A stretch of DNA of 64,000 nucleotides from UBA7960 sp964348755 (GCA_964348755.1 CAYGDW010000005.1:1-64000); one strand, 5' to 3'; shown: positions 43,170 through 52,096, counted from the stretch's first letter. The notes: generated by a model not told the origin, from the sequence alone. Made by a program: numbers and translations.

Positions 43170-45236
43170 ATGAAAAAACCTCCTCTATTTAATCGCGAAT
43201 TAAGCTGGCTTTCGTTTAATGAAAGGGTTTTGCAAGAGGCTGGCGATGAACGGGTTCCTATCATTGAGCGGCTTAGGTTTTTGGGTATTTATTCAAACAA
43301 CCTCGATGAGTTTTACCGGGTAAGGGTGGCTACGCTTCGCCGTCTGCTCGATTATAGCCTGGAAAATCCCGGTGAGCTGTCTTACGATCCTGTCAAACTT
43401 CTGAAAAAAATCAATAAAATTGAAAAACAGCAGCAGGAACAATTTTCTGCAATTTATGGCAATCTGCTCAAAGACCTTGAAAAGAATAACATATTTATTG
43501 TAAATGAGCACCAGCTTAGCCCTGGGCAAGGCAATTATGTCAGGCGTTTTTTCAGGGAAAATGTAAGGCCGAACCTCTTCCCGATAATGATGCGAAATTT
43601 TAAGCGTTCATCGTTTCTTCGCGATAGGGCAATATATCTTGTGGTGCATTTGCAGCATTCCGGCAAACAAGTTAAAGACGACTCTGCTCTGATCAGGGTT
43701 CCTGCAACAACCGTTTCGCGATTTGTTATACTACCTGAAACCGACGATAACCATTATATTATTTTGCTCGATGATGTAATCCGGTACAACCTGGCCGAAA
43801 TTTTTTCAATTTTCGACCACGACCGTTTCGATGCTTATACCATAAAGCTTACGCGCGATGCCGAGCTTGACCTGGATAACGACATATCAAAGAGTTTTAT
43901 GGAGCGCATGTCTGATAGTTTGAAACAGCGCAAAATAGGCCGGCCAGTTAGGTTTATCTATGATGCAACTATGCCGGGCAGCCTCCTGAAAAGCCTCAGC
44001 GAAAGGCTTAAAATTTCGGAAAAAGATGATATGACCCCTGGCGGGCGGTATCATAACTTTAAGGATTTTATGGAGTTTCCGAATGTAGGTGCCAAAAACC
44101 TCGAATACCCTCCAGCACCTGCCTTGTCGCACCCAATTCTCGAAGGCTCAAAAAGTATTCTTGCTACAGTGCGCCGCAAAGATATTATGCTTCATTTTCC
44201 CTATCAATCGTTCAGATATATTATTGACCTGTTGCGCGAAGCCTCTATTGACCCTGCTGTAAGGTCAATAAAAATGACCATTTACCGTGTGGCCAAAAAC
44301 TCAAACGTTATCAATGCGCTGATTAATGCAGCCCGCAACGGCAAGAGTGTTACGGTGTTTCTCGAATTGCAGGCACGCTTCGATGAAAAGGCAAACATTA
44401 GCTGGTCTGAAAAAATGCAGGAGGAGGGAGTAAAGATCATACACGGGGTGCCAGGTCTGAAGGTTCATAGCAAGCTAATGCTGATTAGGCGTAAGGAAGG
44501 CAACAGAAATGTTTTGTATGCCAACATAGGCACAGGCAATTTCAATGAACAAACCGCCGGACTTTATGGCGACGACAGCCTGCTTACCTGCCACCCCCAA
44601 ATTACACAAGAGGTCGATAAGGTTTTCGGACTTTTTGAAAAAACCTGGTATGGCCTTGTCAGTTTCCGACACCTGATCGTGTCGCCTTTCAAAACCCGAA
44701 AATTTCTTGTGCAGCAAATTGACAACGAGATTAAAAACGCAAAAGTTGGAAAACCTGCATCTATTTTTTTGAAACTCAATTCGCTTGTCGATGAGGCCCT
44801 GGTAAAGAAACTTTATCAGGCAAGTATGGCTGGTGTAAAATGCCGGCTTATTGTGCGGGGCATTTGCGTGTTGGTGCCAGGCAAAACAGGCCTAAGCGAA
44901 AATATTGAAGTAATTAGCATTGTTGACCGGTACCTCGAGCACTCCCGGGTTCTTATTTTTCACAACGGAGGCGATGAAAAATATTTTATTACCTCTGCTG
45001 ATTTGATGACCCGAAACCTTGATTACCGCATTGAAGTAGGCTGCCCTGTATTGGATGAGGACATTAAGGCCGAATTGCGCCAAATGCTCGAACTACAATG
45101 GAGTGACAATGTGAAAGCCCGGATAGTAGAAGAAAAGCAACAAAATAAATATCGCCTGCCTGCCACCGGCCAGGGGCTTGTTCGTAGCCAACAGGCTATT
45201 TACGAATATTTAAAACAGAAGGTTCAAAAAGGATAA
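43170..45236 (+). CDS. ppk1: Polyphosphate kinase 1
   Basis: A 688-aa PPK1 that makes polyphosphate from ATP, reversibly. The N-domain begins with NRELSWLSFNERVLQEA, and the head domain follows. The two PLD-like catalytic halves carry KVHSKLMLIRRK, with the His that is phosphorylated, and LEHSRVLIFHNGGDEKYFITSADLMTRNLDYRIEVGCPV, quoted here for its second His region. ppx begins four bases after the stop, so the two are co-transcribed and set polyphosphate level by opposite reactions. Membrane association is usual in the family. Confidence 0.95.
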   Translation: MKKPPLFNRELSWLSFNERVLQEAGDERVPIIERLRFLGIYSNNLDEFYRVRVATLRRLLDYSLENPGELSYDPVKLLKKINKIEKQQQEQFSAIYGNLLKDLEKNNIFIVNEHQLSPGQGNYVRRFFRENVRPNLFPIMMRNFKRSSFLRDRAIYLVVHLQHSGKQVKDDSALIRVPATTVSRFVILPETDDNHYIILLDDVIRYNLAEIFSIFDHDRFDAYTIKLTRDAELDLDNDISKSFMERMSDSLKQRKIGRPVRFIYDATMPGSLLKSLSERLKISEKDDMTPGGRYHNFKDFMEFPNVGAKNLEYPPAPALSHPILEGSKSILATVRRKDIMLHFPYQSFRYIIDLLREASIDPAVRSIKMTIYRVAKNSNVINALINAARNGKSVTVFLELQARFDEKANISWSEKMQEEGVKIIHGVPGLKVHSKLMLIRRKEGNRNVLYANIGTGNFNEQTAGLYGDDSLLTCHPQITQEVDKVFGLFEKTWYGLVSFRHLIVSPFKTRKFLVQQIDNEIKNAKVGKPASIFLKLNSLVDEALVKKLYQASMAGVKCRLIVRGICVLVPGKTGLSENIEVISIVDRYLEHSRVLIFHNGGDEKYFITSADLMTRNLDYRIEVGCPVLDEDIKAELRQMLELQWSDNVKARIVEEKQQNKYRLPATGQGLVRSQQAIYEYLKQKVQKG

Positions 45237-45240
45237 CACC

Positions 45241-46128
45241 ATGCAATTAGCCGCAATTGACATAGGATCAAACGCCATCAGGCTTTTTTTTGCAAATGTT
45301 TTTGACCAGAATAACGAAATCGTGGTTGAAAAAGCTTCGCTGTTAAGGGTGCCTGTCAGGTTGGGCGAAGACGTTTTTGGAAAGGGCAAAATATCGAAAG
45401 AAAAGCTGGAGCGCCTTGAAAAAACCATGACCGCTTTCAAGCTGCTTATTGAGGTGGTGCAGCCAATAGATTTCAGGGCCGTTGCAACATCGGCAATGCG
45501 TGAGGCAAGTAATGCCGCAGAGGTTATTAAGCGGATTAAACAGGAAACCGGAATACCCATTGAAATTATCGATGGACTTGAAGAAGCCAGAATTGTAAGC
45601 ATGGTAAGCAACCTTAACTTCAACGGCAACTATAAAAGGGTTATGTATATTGATGTTGGGGGCGGAAGTACCGAAATTTCTATTCTCGAAAACCAAAAAA
45701 TCCTCGATTCCGATTCATTCAAATTAGGTACCGTTAGGCTGCTCAATGGCCAGGTAAAAGATTCGGAATGGCAAAAGATGAAAGACTGGCTTTCGAAAGC
45801 AAAAAAAAAGAACGGCGATTTGCTTTTGGTTGGGTCGGGTGGCAACATTAACAAGATTACCAAGATCTATGGCGATTTAAGCAATAAAACCCTTTCGTAT
45901 ATTGCACTTGAAAATGCCCTGAACCACCTTGGTGCTTATTCAATCAAAGACCGCGTAGAACTGATGGGTTTGCGGCCCGACCGTGCCGACGTTATTGTTC
46001 CTGCCGGTCAGATTTACCATTTTATAATGAATTACCTTCAAAGCAGTTTTATTTTTGTGCCCAGGATCGGTCTGTCCGACGGCATTGTTACACTGCTTTA
46101 CCGCAAGCAAATACAACTCCTGCCATAA
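45241..46128 (+). CDS. ppx: Exopolyphosphatase/GppA family phosphatase
   Basis: A 295-aa member of the Ppx/GppA actin-like family. The start AIDIGSNAIRL is the first phosphate-binding motif. ATSAMREASNA and IDVGGGSTEI form the catalytic core, and the Glu in GLEEARI is the likely general base. It is short, lacking the C-terminal HD-like domain of E. coli Ppx. It degrades polyphosphate from the end, or removes phosphate from pppGpp; relA/spoT downstream fits either. It is coupled to ppk1 and followed at once by a repeat copy. Confidence 0.9.
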   Translation: MQLAAIDIGSNAIRLFFANVFDQNNEIVVEKASLLRVPVRLGEDVFGKGKISKEKLERLEKTMTAFKLLIEVVQPIDFRAVATSAMREASNAAEVIKRIKQETGIPIEIIDGLEEARIVSMVSNLNFNGNYKRVMYIDVGGGSTEISILENQKILDSDSFKLGTVRLLNGQVKDSEWQKMKDWLSKAKKKNGDLLLVGSGGNINKITKIYGDLSNKTLSYIALENALNHLGAYSIKDRVELMGLRPDRADVIVPAGQIYHFIMNYLQSSFIFVPRIGLSDGIVTLLYRKQIQLLP

Positions 46129-46159
46129 AATAAATGATCTGCACATAAATTTTTTCCAT

Positions 46160-46360
46160 CACTGTCCGAAAAAAATTGCAGGATTTCTCGCTCCGCTCGA
46201 AATAACAGGGCCTTCAATGGTTTTGGTTATAAAGGGGGTAGATGGCGGTAAAGCCGCCACCTAACCCCTTTATAAAAAGCTATCTGACTGTAATTCTGAA
46301 CCTGGTGAGAAATCTCGGACATAAAATTCTATCCTTTTTTTACTTTGACTGACAATAGTG
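46160..46360 (+). repeat. Full copy A of the interspersed palindromic repeat
   Basis: A 201-bp element, the inverse match of 51742-51944 and with its right end repeated at 1-41. It has three nested inverted repeats. The outer ends are CACTGTCCGA and, inverted, CACTATTGTC. Inside these come GGATTTCTCGCTCCGCT with an inverted partner in TCTGAACCTGGTGAGAAATCTC, and then a central hairpin at 46229-46273 (GGCGG-TAAA-CCGCC core with GGGG/CCCC flanks). The element lies between the ppx stop and the relA promoter. It contains no believable open frame. It is like a MITE or a large REP/BIME. Confidence 0.85.
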
Positions 46361-46391
46361 ATTTTTTTAATATTGCCTCTTACATAAGGTC

Positions 46392-46424
46392 TTAGGTAAA
46401 ATCGGGCATTATAGCGTATATTTG
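46392..46424 (+). promoter_or_regulatory. Candidate promoter of relA/spoT
   Basis: TTAG (46392-46395), 21 bases, then TATATTTG (46417-46424), a full -7 match. It overlaps the TTG start of the longer reading frame, which supports the ATG at 46458 as the true start. It lies 31 bases past the end of repeat copy A. Confidence 0.5.
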
Positions 46425-46457
46425 TATAAAGCAATAAACCGGATATTACTCAGCCAG

Positions 46458-48695
46458 ATGTTAACAACCACTTTTGATCAGGAACGCGCCGAAATTTTAA
46501 AAAGGTATCGCCAGCTAATGGTTGCCTGCCGGCCCTCGACCACCAAAGAGGATCGTGAGAAAGTGCGCATAGCATTTGAATTTGCAGTTGAGGCCCATAA
46601 AAACCACCGCCGCAAAAGTGGCGAACCTTACATTTTTCATCCCATTGCAGTTGCTAAGATTGTGGTTGAAGAAATTAACCTGGGAACTACAAGCGTTATT
46701 TGCTCTTTGCTGCACGATGTGGTTGAAGATACCGAATTTACCCTTACCGACATTAAGGAGCACTTTGGCCCGGAAGTAGCACGTATTATAGACGGACTTA
46801 CAAAGATTTCAGGCATTTTTGACCAAACCACCTCGGTGCAGGCCGAAAATTTCCGCAAAATGCTTTTAACCCTTTCGGACGATGTTAGGGTAATACTGAT
46901 AAAGCTGGCCGATCGGTTGCATAATATGCGCACGCTCGAATCACTTCCGCCAAAAAAGCAACTCAAAATAGCCAACGAAACACTGTATCTGTTCGCCCCT
47001 CTTGCTCATCGTCTTGGCTTTCATGCAATTAAAAGCGAACTCGAAGACCTTGCACTAAAATATACCGACCCCGAAATATACAATACCATAGCTCAAAAAC
47101 TTGTTGACTCAGAAGAAGAACGTAACCGGTTTATCCATTCATTTACTTATCCGATAAAAAAATCGCTGCAAAGCGAAGGACTAAATTTCAATATTCTCGC
47201 CCGCACCAAATCGATTAGCTCCATTTGGGGCAAAATGCAAAAAAAGGAAGTACCATTTGAAGAAGTTTACGACATTTTTGCCATCAGAATAATTATTGAA
47301 ACTCCGGAGCAGCGCGAAAAGGCCGACTGCTGGAAAGCCTATTCAATTGTAACCGATATTTACCGCCCAAACCCCGACCGGCTGCGCGACTGGATTTCGA
47401 CGCCCAAAGCAAACGGGTATGAGTCGTTGCACACCACTGTAATGAGCAAATCGGGAAAGTGGGTCGAAGTGCAGATCAGAACCCAGCGCATGGACGAGGT
47501 TGCAGAAAAAGGATATGCCGCCCATTGGAAGTACAAAGAATCAAAAATGGGCGAAAGCGGAATAGACAAATGGCTGAGAAGAATACGCGAAATTTTGAAA
47601 ACCGCCGAGTCGGATGCCCTCGACTTTATTGACGAATTTAAATTAAACCTCTTCTCCGACGAAATCATTGTATTTACCCCAAAAGGCGAACTGCGAACAT
47701 TGCCAATTGGCAGTACAGCCCTCGACTTTGCATACAGCATTCACTCGCAGGTAGGCAACCATTGCCTTGGAGCAAAGGTAAACCATAAGCTAATGCCCCT
47801 GAGCCACGTGCTCAAAAGTGGCGACCAGGTTGAAATTATTACCTCCTCAAAACAAGCACCCAAACCCGATTGGCTAAATTATGTTACAACTGCCCGCGCA
47901 AAAGGTAGGATAAAGGTGGCCCTGAAAGAGGAACGCAAAAAACAGGCTGAAGAAGGAAAAGAAATACTCGAAAGAAAATTAAGACAATATAAAATCGATT
48001 TCAATCCTTCCAACATACAGAAACTGGTCGATTACTTTAAACTGGCAGCACCACTCGACCTGTATTACGATGTGGCCATCGGAAAAATTGGACAAAAAGA
48101 AATTAAAGCATATCATGGCGAACAGGAAAAAGGCGGTATACTCAGCTACCTCAAAAACCCATTTGGCCGGCATAAAGATTCGGCCCACGATGAAAAACCA
48201 CACACAGTTGACCCCATTCGTGAGCAACTAAAACAAAAACCTGACACCCTGCTTATTGGCGATAACCTCGAAAACCTCAATTATACCCTCTCGCCTTGCT
48301 GCAACCCCATTCCGGGCGACGATGTGTTTGGATTTGTAACAATTAACGAAGGCATAAAAATTCACCGCAACAACTGCCCCAATGCCGTGCAGCTTATGTC
48401 GAAGTACGCATACCGAATTGTTAAGGCCAAATGGATTACCAACAAAAATATTGCATTCCTCTCAGGAATTAGAATAAAAGGTATTGACGAAATAGGCCTT
48501 TTGCGAAACCTAACGAACACTATTTCAAGCGAATATAATATAAATATTAGAAGCATTAATATCGATACAAATGCCGGAACCTTCGAAGGCACTGTTATGC
48601 TATATATTCATGATACCCAACACTTAAGCAACCTGGTAAACAAACTGAAAAAACTTAAGGGAGTTCAATCTGTATCGCGAATCGGAAAAAATTAA
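46458..48695 (+). CDS. Bifunctional (p)ppGpp synthase/hydrolase
   Basis: A 745-aa RelA/SpoT homologue started at the ATG at 46458. The HD hydrolase (about 45-185) keeps the His-Asp pair at 86-87 in LLHDVVEDTEFT. The synthase domain (about 235-350) has ARTKSISSIWGKM, STPKANGYESLHTTV and EVQIRT. A TGS domain follows (about 395-455), then a helical region with CCNPIPGDD and a C-terminal ACT domain (about 665-745). Both halves look intact, so it is probably bifunctional and sets the stringent response. It follows ppk1-ppx, which are known to interact with (p)ppGpp levels. Confidence 0.93.
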   Translation: MLTTTFDQERAEILKRYRQLMVACRPSTTKEDREKVRIAFEFAVEAHKNHRRKSGEPYIFHPIAVAKIVVEEINLGTTSVICSLLHDVVEDTEFTLTDIKEHFGPEVARIIDGLTKISGIFDQTTSVQAENFRKMLLTLSDDVRVILIKLADRLHNMRTLESLPPKKQLKIANETLYLFAPLAHRLGFHAIKSELEDLALKYTDPEIYNTIAQKLVDSEEERNRFIHSFTYPIKKSLQSEGLNFNILARTKSISSIWGKMQKKEVPFEEVYDIFAIRIIIETPEQREKADCWKAYSIVTDIYRPNPDRLRDWISTPKANGYESLHTTVMSKSGKWVEVQIRTQRMDEVAEKGYAAHWKYKESKMGESGIDKWLRRIREILKTAESDALDFIDEFKLNLFSDEIIVFTPKGELRTLPIGSTALDFAYSIHSQVGNHCLGAKVNHKLMPLSHVLKSGDQVEIITSSKQAPKPDWLNYVTTARAKGRIKVALKEERKKQAEEGKEILERKLRQYKIDFNPSNIQKLVDYFKLAAPLDLYYDVAIGKIGQKEIKAYHGEQEKGGILSYLKNPFGRHKDSAHDEKPHTVDPIREQLKQKPDTLLIGDNLENLNYTLSPCCNPIPGDDVFGFVTINEGIKIHRNNCPNAVQLMSKYAYRIVKAKWITNKNIAFLSGIRIKGIDEIGLLRNLTNTISSEYNINIRSINIDTNAGTFEGTVMLYIHDTQHLSNLVNKLKKLKGVQSVSRIGKN

Positions 48696-48768
48696 TATTT
48701 ATCACATCGCTGATAATCAGCAAAATACCTAATTATTTATAAAGAGTTCAAATAATAATTTTTTTTTC

Positions 48769-48812
48769 TACCTTTGGGGCTTATAGCCCAAAATGTTCAT
48801 ATATGTTATATG
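48769..48812 (+). promoter_or_regulatory. Candidate fur promoter with a palindrome
   Basis: TACCTTTG (48769-48776) fits the -7 box, with a weak TTC about 19 bases upstream. The palindrome CATATA-TGT-TATATG (48798-48812) lies just past the likely start point, in the 5' leader of the Fur-family gene, and could be an operator used in autoregulation. Confidence 0.4.
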
Positions 48813-48928
48813 ATAAGCCAGCATCAGAAAATCTATCAACCACAGGTTTTGTTAAAAAATGTTGATTTTCTGTTGGCCTGGAGGTACCGCAATGGCGGGG
48901 TTTCAAATTAAAAACAAATTTTGAACGC

Positions 48929-49399
48929 ATGAAAGAGTCAAAGGCGCAAATGGAAGTTTACGAAGCGGTTAGAAACATTTTTTCTTCGTACTTGTCGGCC
49001 AATGGCCACCGGAAAACCCCGGAGCGGTTTACCATTCTGCGCGAAATTTATCTTACCGAAGGTCATTTTGATGTAGAGTCGCTATACATTAAAATGAAAA
49101 ACAACAAATACCGCGTTAGTCGCGCCACTCTTTACAATACTATTGAGTTGCTTCAGTACTGCAAACTGGTTATTAAGCATCAGTTTGGCAAAAATGTGGC
49201 ACAATTCGAAAAATCTTACAAATTCAAACAACACGACCATGCCATTTGTGTAGAGTGTGGCAAGGTGCTTGAGTTCTGCGACCCACGCCTGCACGAAATT
49301 CAGGAATCGGTACAGGAAGCGATGAAAGTAAAAATTACGCATCGCTCGCTGGTATTTTTTGGCCAGTGCAACGATTGCGAAAATCTGAACAAGGACTAA
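48929..49399 (+). CDS. Fur family transcriptional regulator
   Basis: A 156-aa Fur-family repressor. The N-terminal winged helix (about 1-85) has HRKTPERFTILREIY and a recognition helix near VSRATLYNTIELL. The C-terminal part keeps the structural zinc pairs, Cys107/110 (ICVECGK) and Cys147/150 (CNDC), and the HDH motif at 102-104 with His46 as a likely regulatory ligand. Whether it senses iron, zinc or peroxide cannot be told from sequence. A long leader of about 150 nt with a palindrome precedes it. It lies between relA/spoT and purA. Confidence 0.88.
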   Translation: MKESKAQMEVYEAVRNIFSSYLSANGHRKTPERFTILREIYLTEGHFDVESLYIKMKNNKYRVSRATLYNTIELLQYCKLVIKHQFGKNVAQFEKSYKFKQHDHAICVECGKVLEFCDPRLHEIQESVQEAMKVKITHRSLVFFGQCNDCENLNKD

Positions 49400-49436
49400 C
49401 CTTTCATTTTTTCTTTAGCTTTTTCTTTGCTTTTCA

Positions 49437-49504
49437 TCTGCGCTTTGCGCTAAATGAGTTAATTTTGGTATTGCATTTTAGCGGGTTAGATAGCCGCTTT
49501 TTTT
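49437..49504 (+). promoter_or_regulatory. Candidate purA promoter and leader hairpin
   Basis: TCTG (49437-49440), 19 bases, then TAATTTTG (49460-49467) is a promoter candidate. A hairpin AGCGG-N9-CCGCT (49480-49498) with a run of T lies in the leader. It looks like a short terminator or attenuator, but the 5-bp stem is weak. Confidence 0.4.
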
Positions 49505-49529
49505 ATGTCGTATTTTTAACAAAACCATA

Positions 49530-50831
49530 ATGAAACTGGCCAATAAGGCAGATGTGCTACTTGGATTGCAATGGGGCGATGAGGGCAAGGGTAAGATTGT
49601 AGATGTGCTTACCCCGAAATACCAGTTGATTGCCCGTTTTCAGGGTGGCCCTAACGCTGGCCATACCCTCGAATTTGAAAATCGAAAATATGTTCTGCAT
49701 ACCATTCCTTCAGGAATCTTTCATCGGGGCAACAAAAACTTAATTGGAAGCGGGGTAGTAATTGACCCATGCATTTTTAGCAAGGAACTCGACCACCTTG
49801 GTATAAAACAGAACCAAATTTACAATAGTTTGCTTATTTCGACCCGGGCACACCTTATAACCCCGGGTCACCGACTGCTCGATGCCGCCAACGAAACCGC
49901 CAAAGGGCAGAAAAAAATTGGAAGCACCCTCAAGGGCATTGGTCCAACTTATACCGACAAAATTGCCCGCAGCGGCATTCGCTTGTGCGATTCGCTCAAT
50001 CCGGGCTTTGAAATTCAATACCACGATTTGAAAGAAACACACCTGCGTCAGGTCCGCGGTCTTGGCTTTTCGAAGAATGACTTTAAAATTGAATGCATGC
50101 CATTCGATGATTACGAAAAGCAATGGTTCCTGGGTTTAAAGCGAATCCACCAGTTACAACTTGTTGAAAGCGAAGTTTACATAAACCAGGCCCTCGACAG
50201 CGGTATGAGTGTCCTGGCCGAAGGCGCCCAGGGCACACTGCTCGATATTGACTTTGGCTCTTATCCTTTCGTAACCTCAAGCAACACCATTGCCGCAGGC
50301 GCCTGTACAGGCCTCGGTCTTGCACCCGCAAGAATTGGTGAGGTGTTTGGCATTTTTAAAGCCTATTGCACTCGCGTGGGAAGTGGGCCATTCCCCACCG
50401 AACTCTTTGATGAAAATGGCGAAATCCTTCGCAAAACCGGCAACGAGTACGGTTCAACTACCGGACGTCCGCGTCGTTGCGGATGGCTCGACCTGCTCGC
50501 ACTCAAATATGCCGTTATGATCAACGGCGTTTCAAAACTAATAATGACAAAAGTTGATGTGCTCAGCCAAATGGAGCAGTTCAAGGTCTGTGTGGGCTAC
50601 AACTACAATGGCAAAATGGTGGAGTATTTGCCTTCCTCTTTTGAACCAGAAAAACTTAAACCGGTGCTGATTGATTTTATGGGCTGGCATCTCGACCTGG
50701 CTGCATTTAAAAAAATTGAAGAACTGCCTGACCAGCTTCAGGCTTACCTGCACCTAATCGAAGATTTTGTAAAGGTGCCCATTGAAATTGTATCCACAGG
50801 ACCTGACCGCACCCAAACCCTTTTCAGGTAA
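49530..50831 (+). CDS. purA: Adenylosuccinate synthetase
   Basis: A 433-aa GTP-dependent enzyme that joins aspartate to IMP, the first step towards AMP. Motifs include LQWGDEGKGKIVDVL (the P-loop with catalytic Asp), FQGGPNAGHT with the His base, KKIGSTLKGIGPTYTDK, EGAQGTLLDIDFGSYPFVTSS, and the C-terminal VSTGPDRTQT. Length and order are standard. A methyltransferase gene follows after 20 bases. Confidence 0.96.
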   Translation: MKLANKADVLLGLQWGDEGKGKIVDVLTPKYQLIARFQGGPNAGHTLEFENRKYVLHTIPSGIFHRGNKNLIGSGVVIDPCIFSKELDHLGIKQNQIYNSLLISTRAHLITPGHRLLDAANETAKGQKKIGSTLKGIGPTYTDKIARSGIRLCDSLNPGFEIQYHDLKETHLRQVRGLGFSKNDFKIECMPFDDYEKQWFLGLKRIHQLQLVESEVYINQALDSGMSVLAEGAQGTLLDIDFGSYPFVTSSNTIAAGACTGLGLAPARIGEVFGIFKAYCTRVGSGPFPTELFDENGEILRKTGNEYGSTTGRPRRCGWLDLLALKYAVMINGVSKLIMTKVDVLSQMEQFKVCVGYNYNGKMVEYLPSSFEPEKLKPVLIDFMGWHLDLAAFKKIEELPDQLQAYLHLIEDFVKVPIEIVSTGPDRTQTLFR

Positions 50832-50851
50832 TAAGCTGTAAATCTGCTATT

Positions 50852-51688
50852 ATGAGCCGCTTGCTCCGCAAATTGTATTACCTTTTGCATCCAAGGCAAA
50901 GGCGGTTAATTAGGCGACTAATATTTTTACCCATCGATACAGTGGAAAGGATTTTGAAAAAACGCCCTCCTCTGGTACCACCCCGAGGCAAAATATTTGT
51001 GGGCCAGGGCAATTTTGTTGAAATTGGCGACACCTTGCTACAACAACTTCAAAGTCATTGCCACCTTAAGCCCCATCACCGTGTGCTCGATGTAGGTTGC
51101 GGCATTGGTCGCATTGCCAGGCCTCTCGCAGGTTTTCTTAACGAAAAGGGTAGCTACAAAGGCTTCGATATTGTTGAAGAGGCAATTGACTGGTGCAAAA
51201 ACAATTATGCCCGATACTCAAATTTCCGGTTTCTTTACACTCCGCTGCAAAACGACCTGTACAACCTTTCAACTTCCAAAAGGGCATCCGACTTTTATTT
51301 CCCTTACAGGGATAACGAATTCGACCTGGTTATACTTACCTCTGTTTTTACCCACATGCAGCCCACTGATGTGGCACATTATCTTAAAGAAATAGGAAGG
51401 GTGATGAAACCCGGTGCCTATTGCCTTGCAACCTTTTTTATTATAACCCCAGCCTCCGAACAGCATTTAAATGAAACCAAAAAACCTTTCTTCAGATACC
51501 GGTACGGGCATTTTTTCCTGCACAACCCCAGGGTAAAAGATGCCAATATCGCATTCAAGATGGATTATATTCATTCCCTGATCAAAGAAGCAGGCCTCAG
51601 AATAGATCAGTTTTACCCTGGCTGGTGGGCTGATAAGTCAAAAGTGCAATGCCTTAATTTTCAGGATGTATTGATTGTTAGAAAATAA
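50852..51688 (+). CDS. Class I SAM-dependent methyltransferase
   Basis: A 278-aa protein with a Rossmann-type methyltransferase core at about residues 60-210. Motif I is VLDVGCGIGRIARPL (near 74-88), the acidic post-I loop is YKGFDIVEEAIDW, and motif IV lies in EFDLVILTSVFTHM. The N-terminal 50 residues are basic. Nothing shows whether the target is a small molecule, lipid or sugar. It is probably co-transcribed with purA, which may be chance. Repeat copy B lies 53 bases past its stop. Confidence 0.78.
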   Translation: MSRLLRKLYYLLHPRQRRLIRRLIFLPIDTVERILKKRPPLVPPRGKIFVGQGNFVEIGDTLLQQLQSHCHLKPHHRVLDVGCGIGRIARPLAGFLNEKGSYKGFDIVEEAIDWCKNNYARYSNFRFLYTPLQNDLYNLSTSKRASDFYFPYRDNEFDLVILTSVFTHMQPTDVAHYLKEIGRVMKPGAYCLATFFIITPASEQHLNETKKPFFRYRYGHFFLHNPRVKDANIAFKMDYIHSLIKEAGLRIDQFYPGWWADKSKVQCLNFQDVLIVRK

Positions 51689-51741
51689 TTATTCAAGCGA
51701 ACCAATTATTTTAAGCTGCACCTCCATATTTGTTCCTTTTA

Positions 51742-51944
51742 CAATATTGTCCGATAAAGTAAAAAGGGGGAGAATTTTATGCAAGAGATTCCTCACTACG
51801 TTCAGAATGACAGTCAGTTAGCTTATTATTAAGGGGGTATGTGGCGGCGAAGCCGCCACATACCCCCCAAATTGCCAAAATCATAGAAAATCCTGTCATT
51901 TACAGCGGAGCGAGAAATCCTGTAATTTTTGTCGGCCAGCAGTG
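51742..51944 (-). repeat. Full copy B of the interspersed palindromic repeat
   Basis: A 203-bp element, the reverse complement match of 46160-46360 over its whole length with scattered differences. The central hairpin is perfect: 16-bp arms (51833-51848 and 51852-51867, GGGGGTATGTGGCGGC and its complement) around GAA. The inner inverted repeats include GGATTTCTCGCTCCGCT (as read on the minus strand) and CATTCTGAACGTAGTGAGGAATCTC, quoted for position only. The left end of the plus strand, CAATATTGTCCGATAAAGT, matches the right end of copies A and C. The rest of the 423-base gap (51945-52110) holds a TATTTTTG -7 box at 52028-52035 and the ribosome site at 52097. Confidence 0.87.
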
Positions 51945-52096
51945 TTACTTTTATTTAATCTGGTTATAAATAGCGCCAAAAATGGCATTTCGAAAGTTGT
52001 CGAAAGAGAAATGGCAACATTTTCCATTATTTTTGTCCTTTGCGCGAAAGCGGCCCCGTGATTGAAAGACATTTCAAACTGAATTATAATTTATTG

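Noticed and set aside
46055..46264. A 69-aa open frame crossing into repeat copy A
   Set aside because: It overlaps the end of ppx in another frame and runs into the palindromic repeat; it is not kept in copy B.
48709..48721. GCTGAT-A-ATCAGC palindrome past relA/spoT
   Set aside because: It could be a weak hairpin, but it is short and lacks a T-run; not enough to call a terminator.
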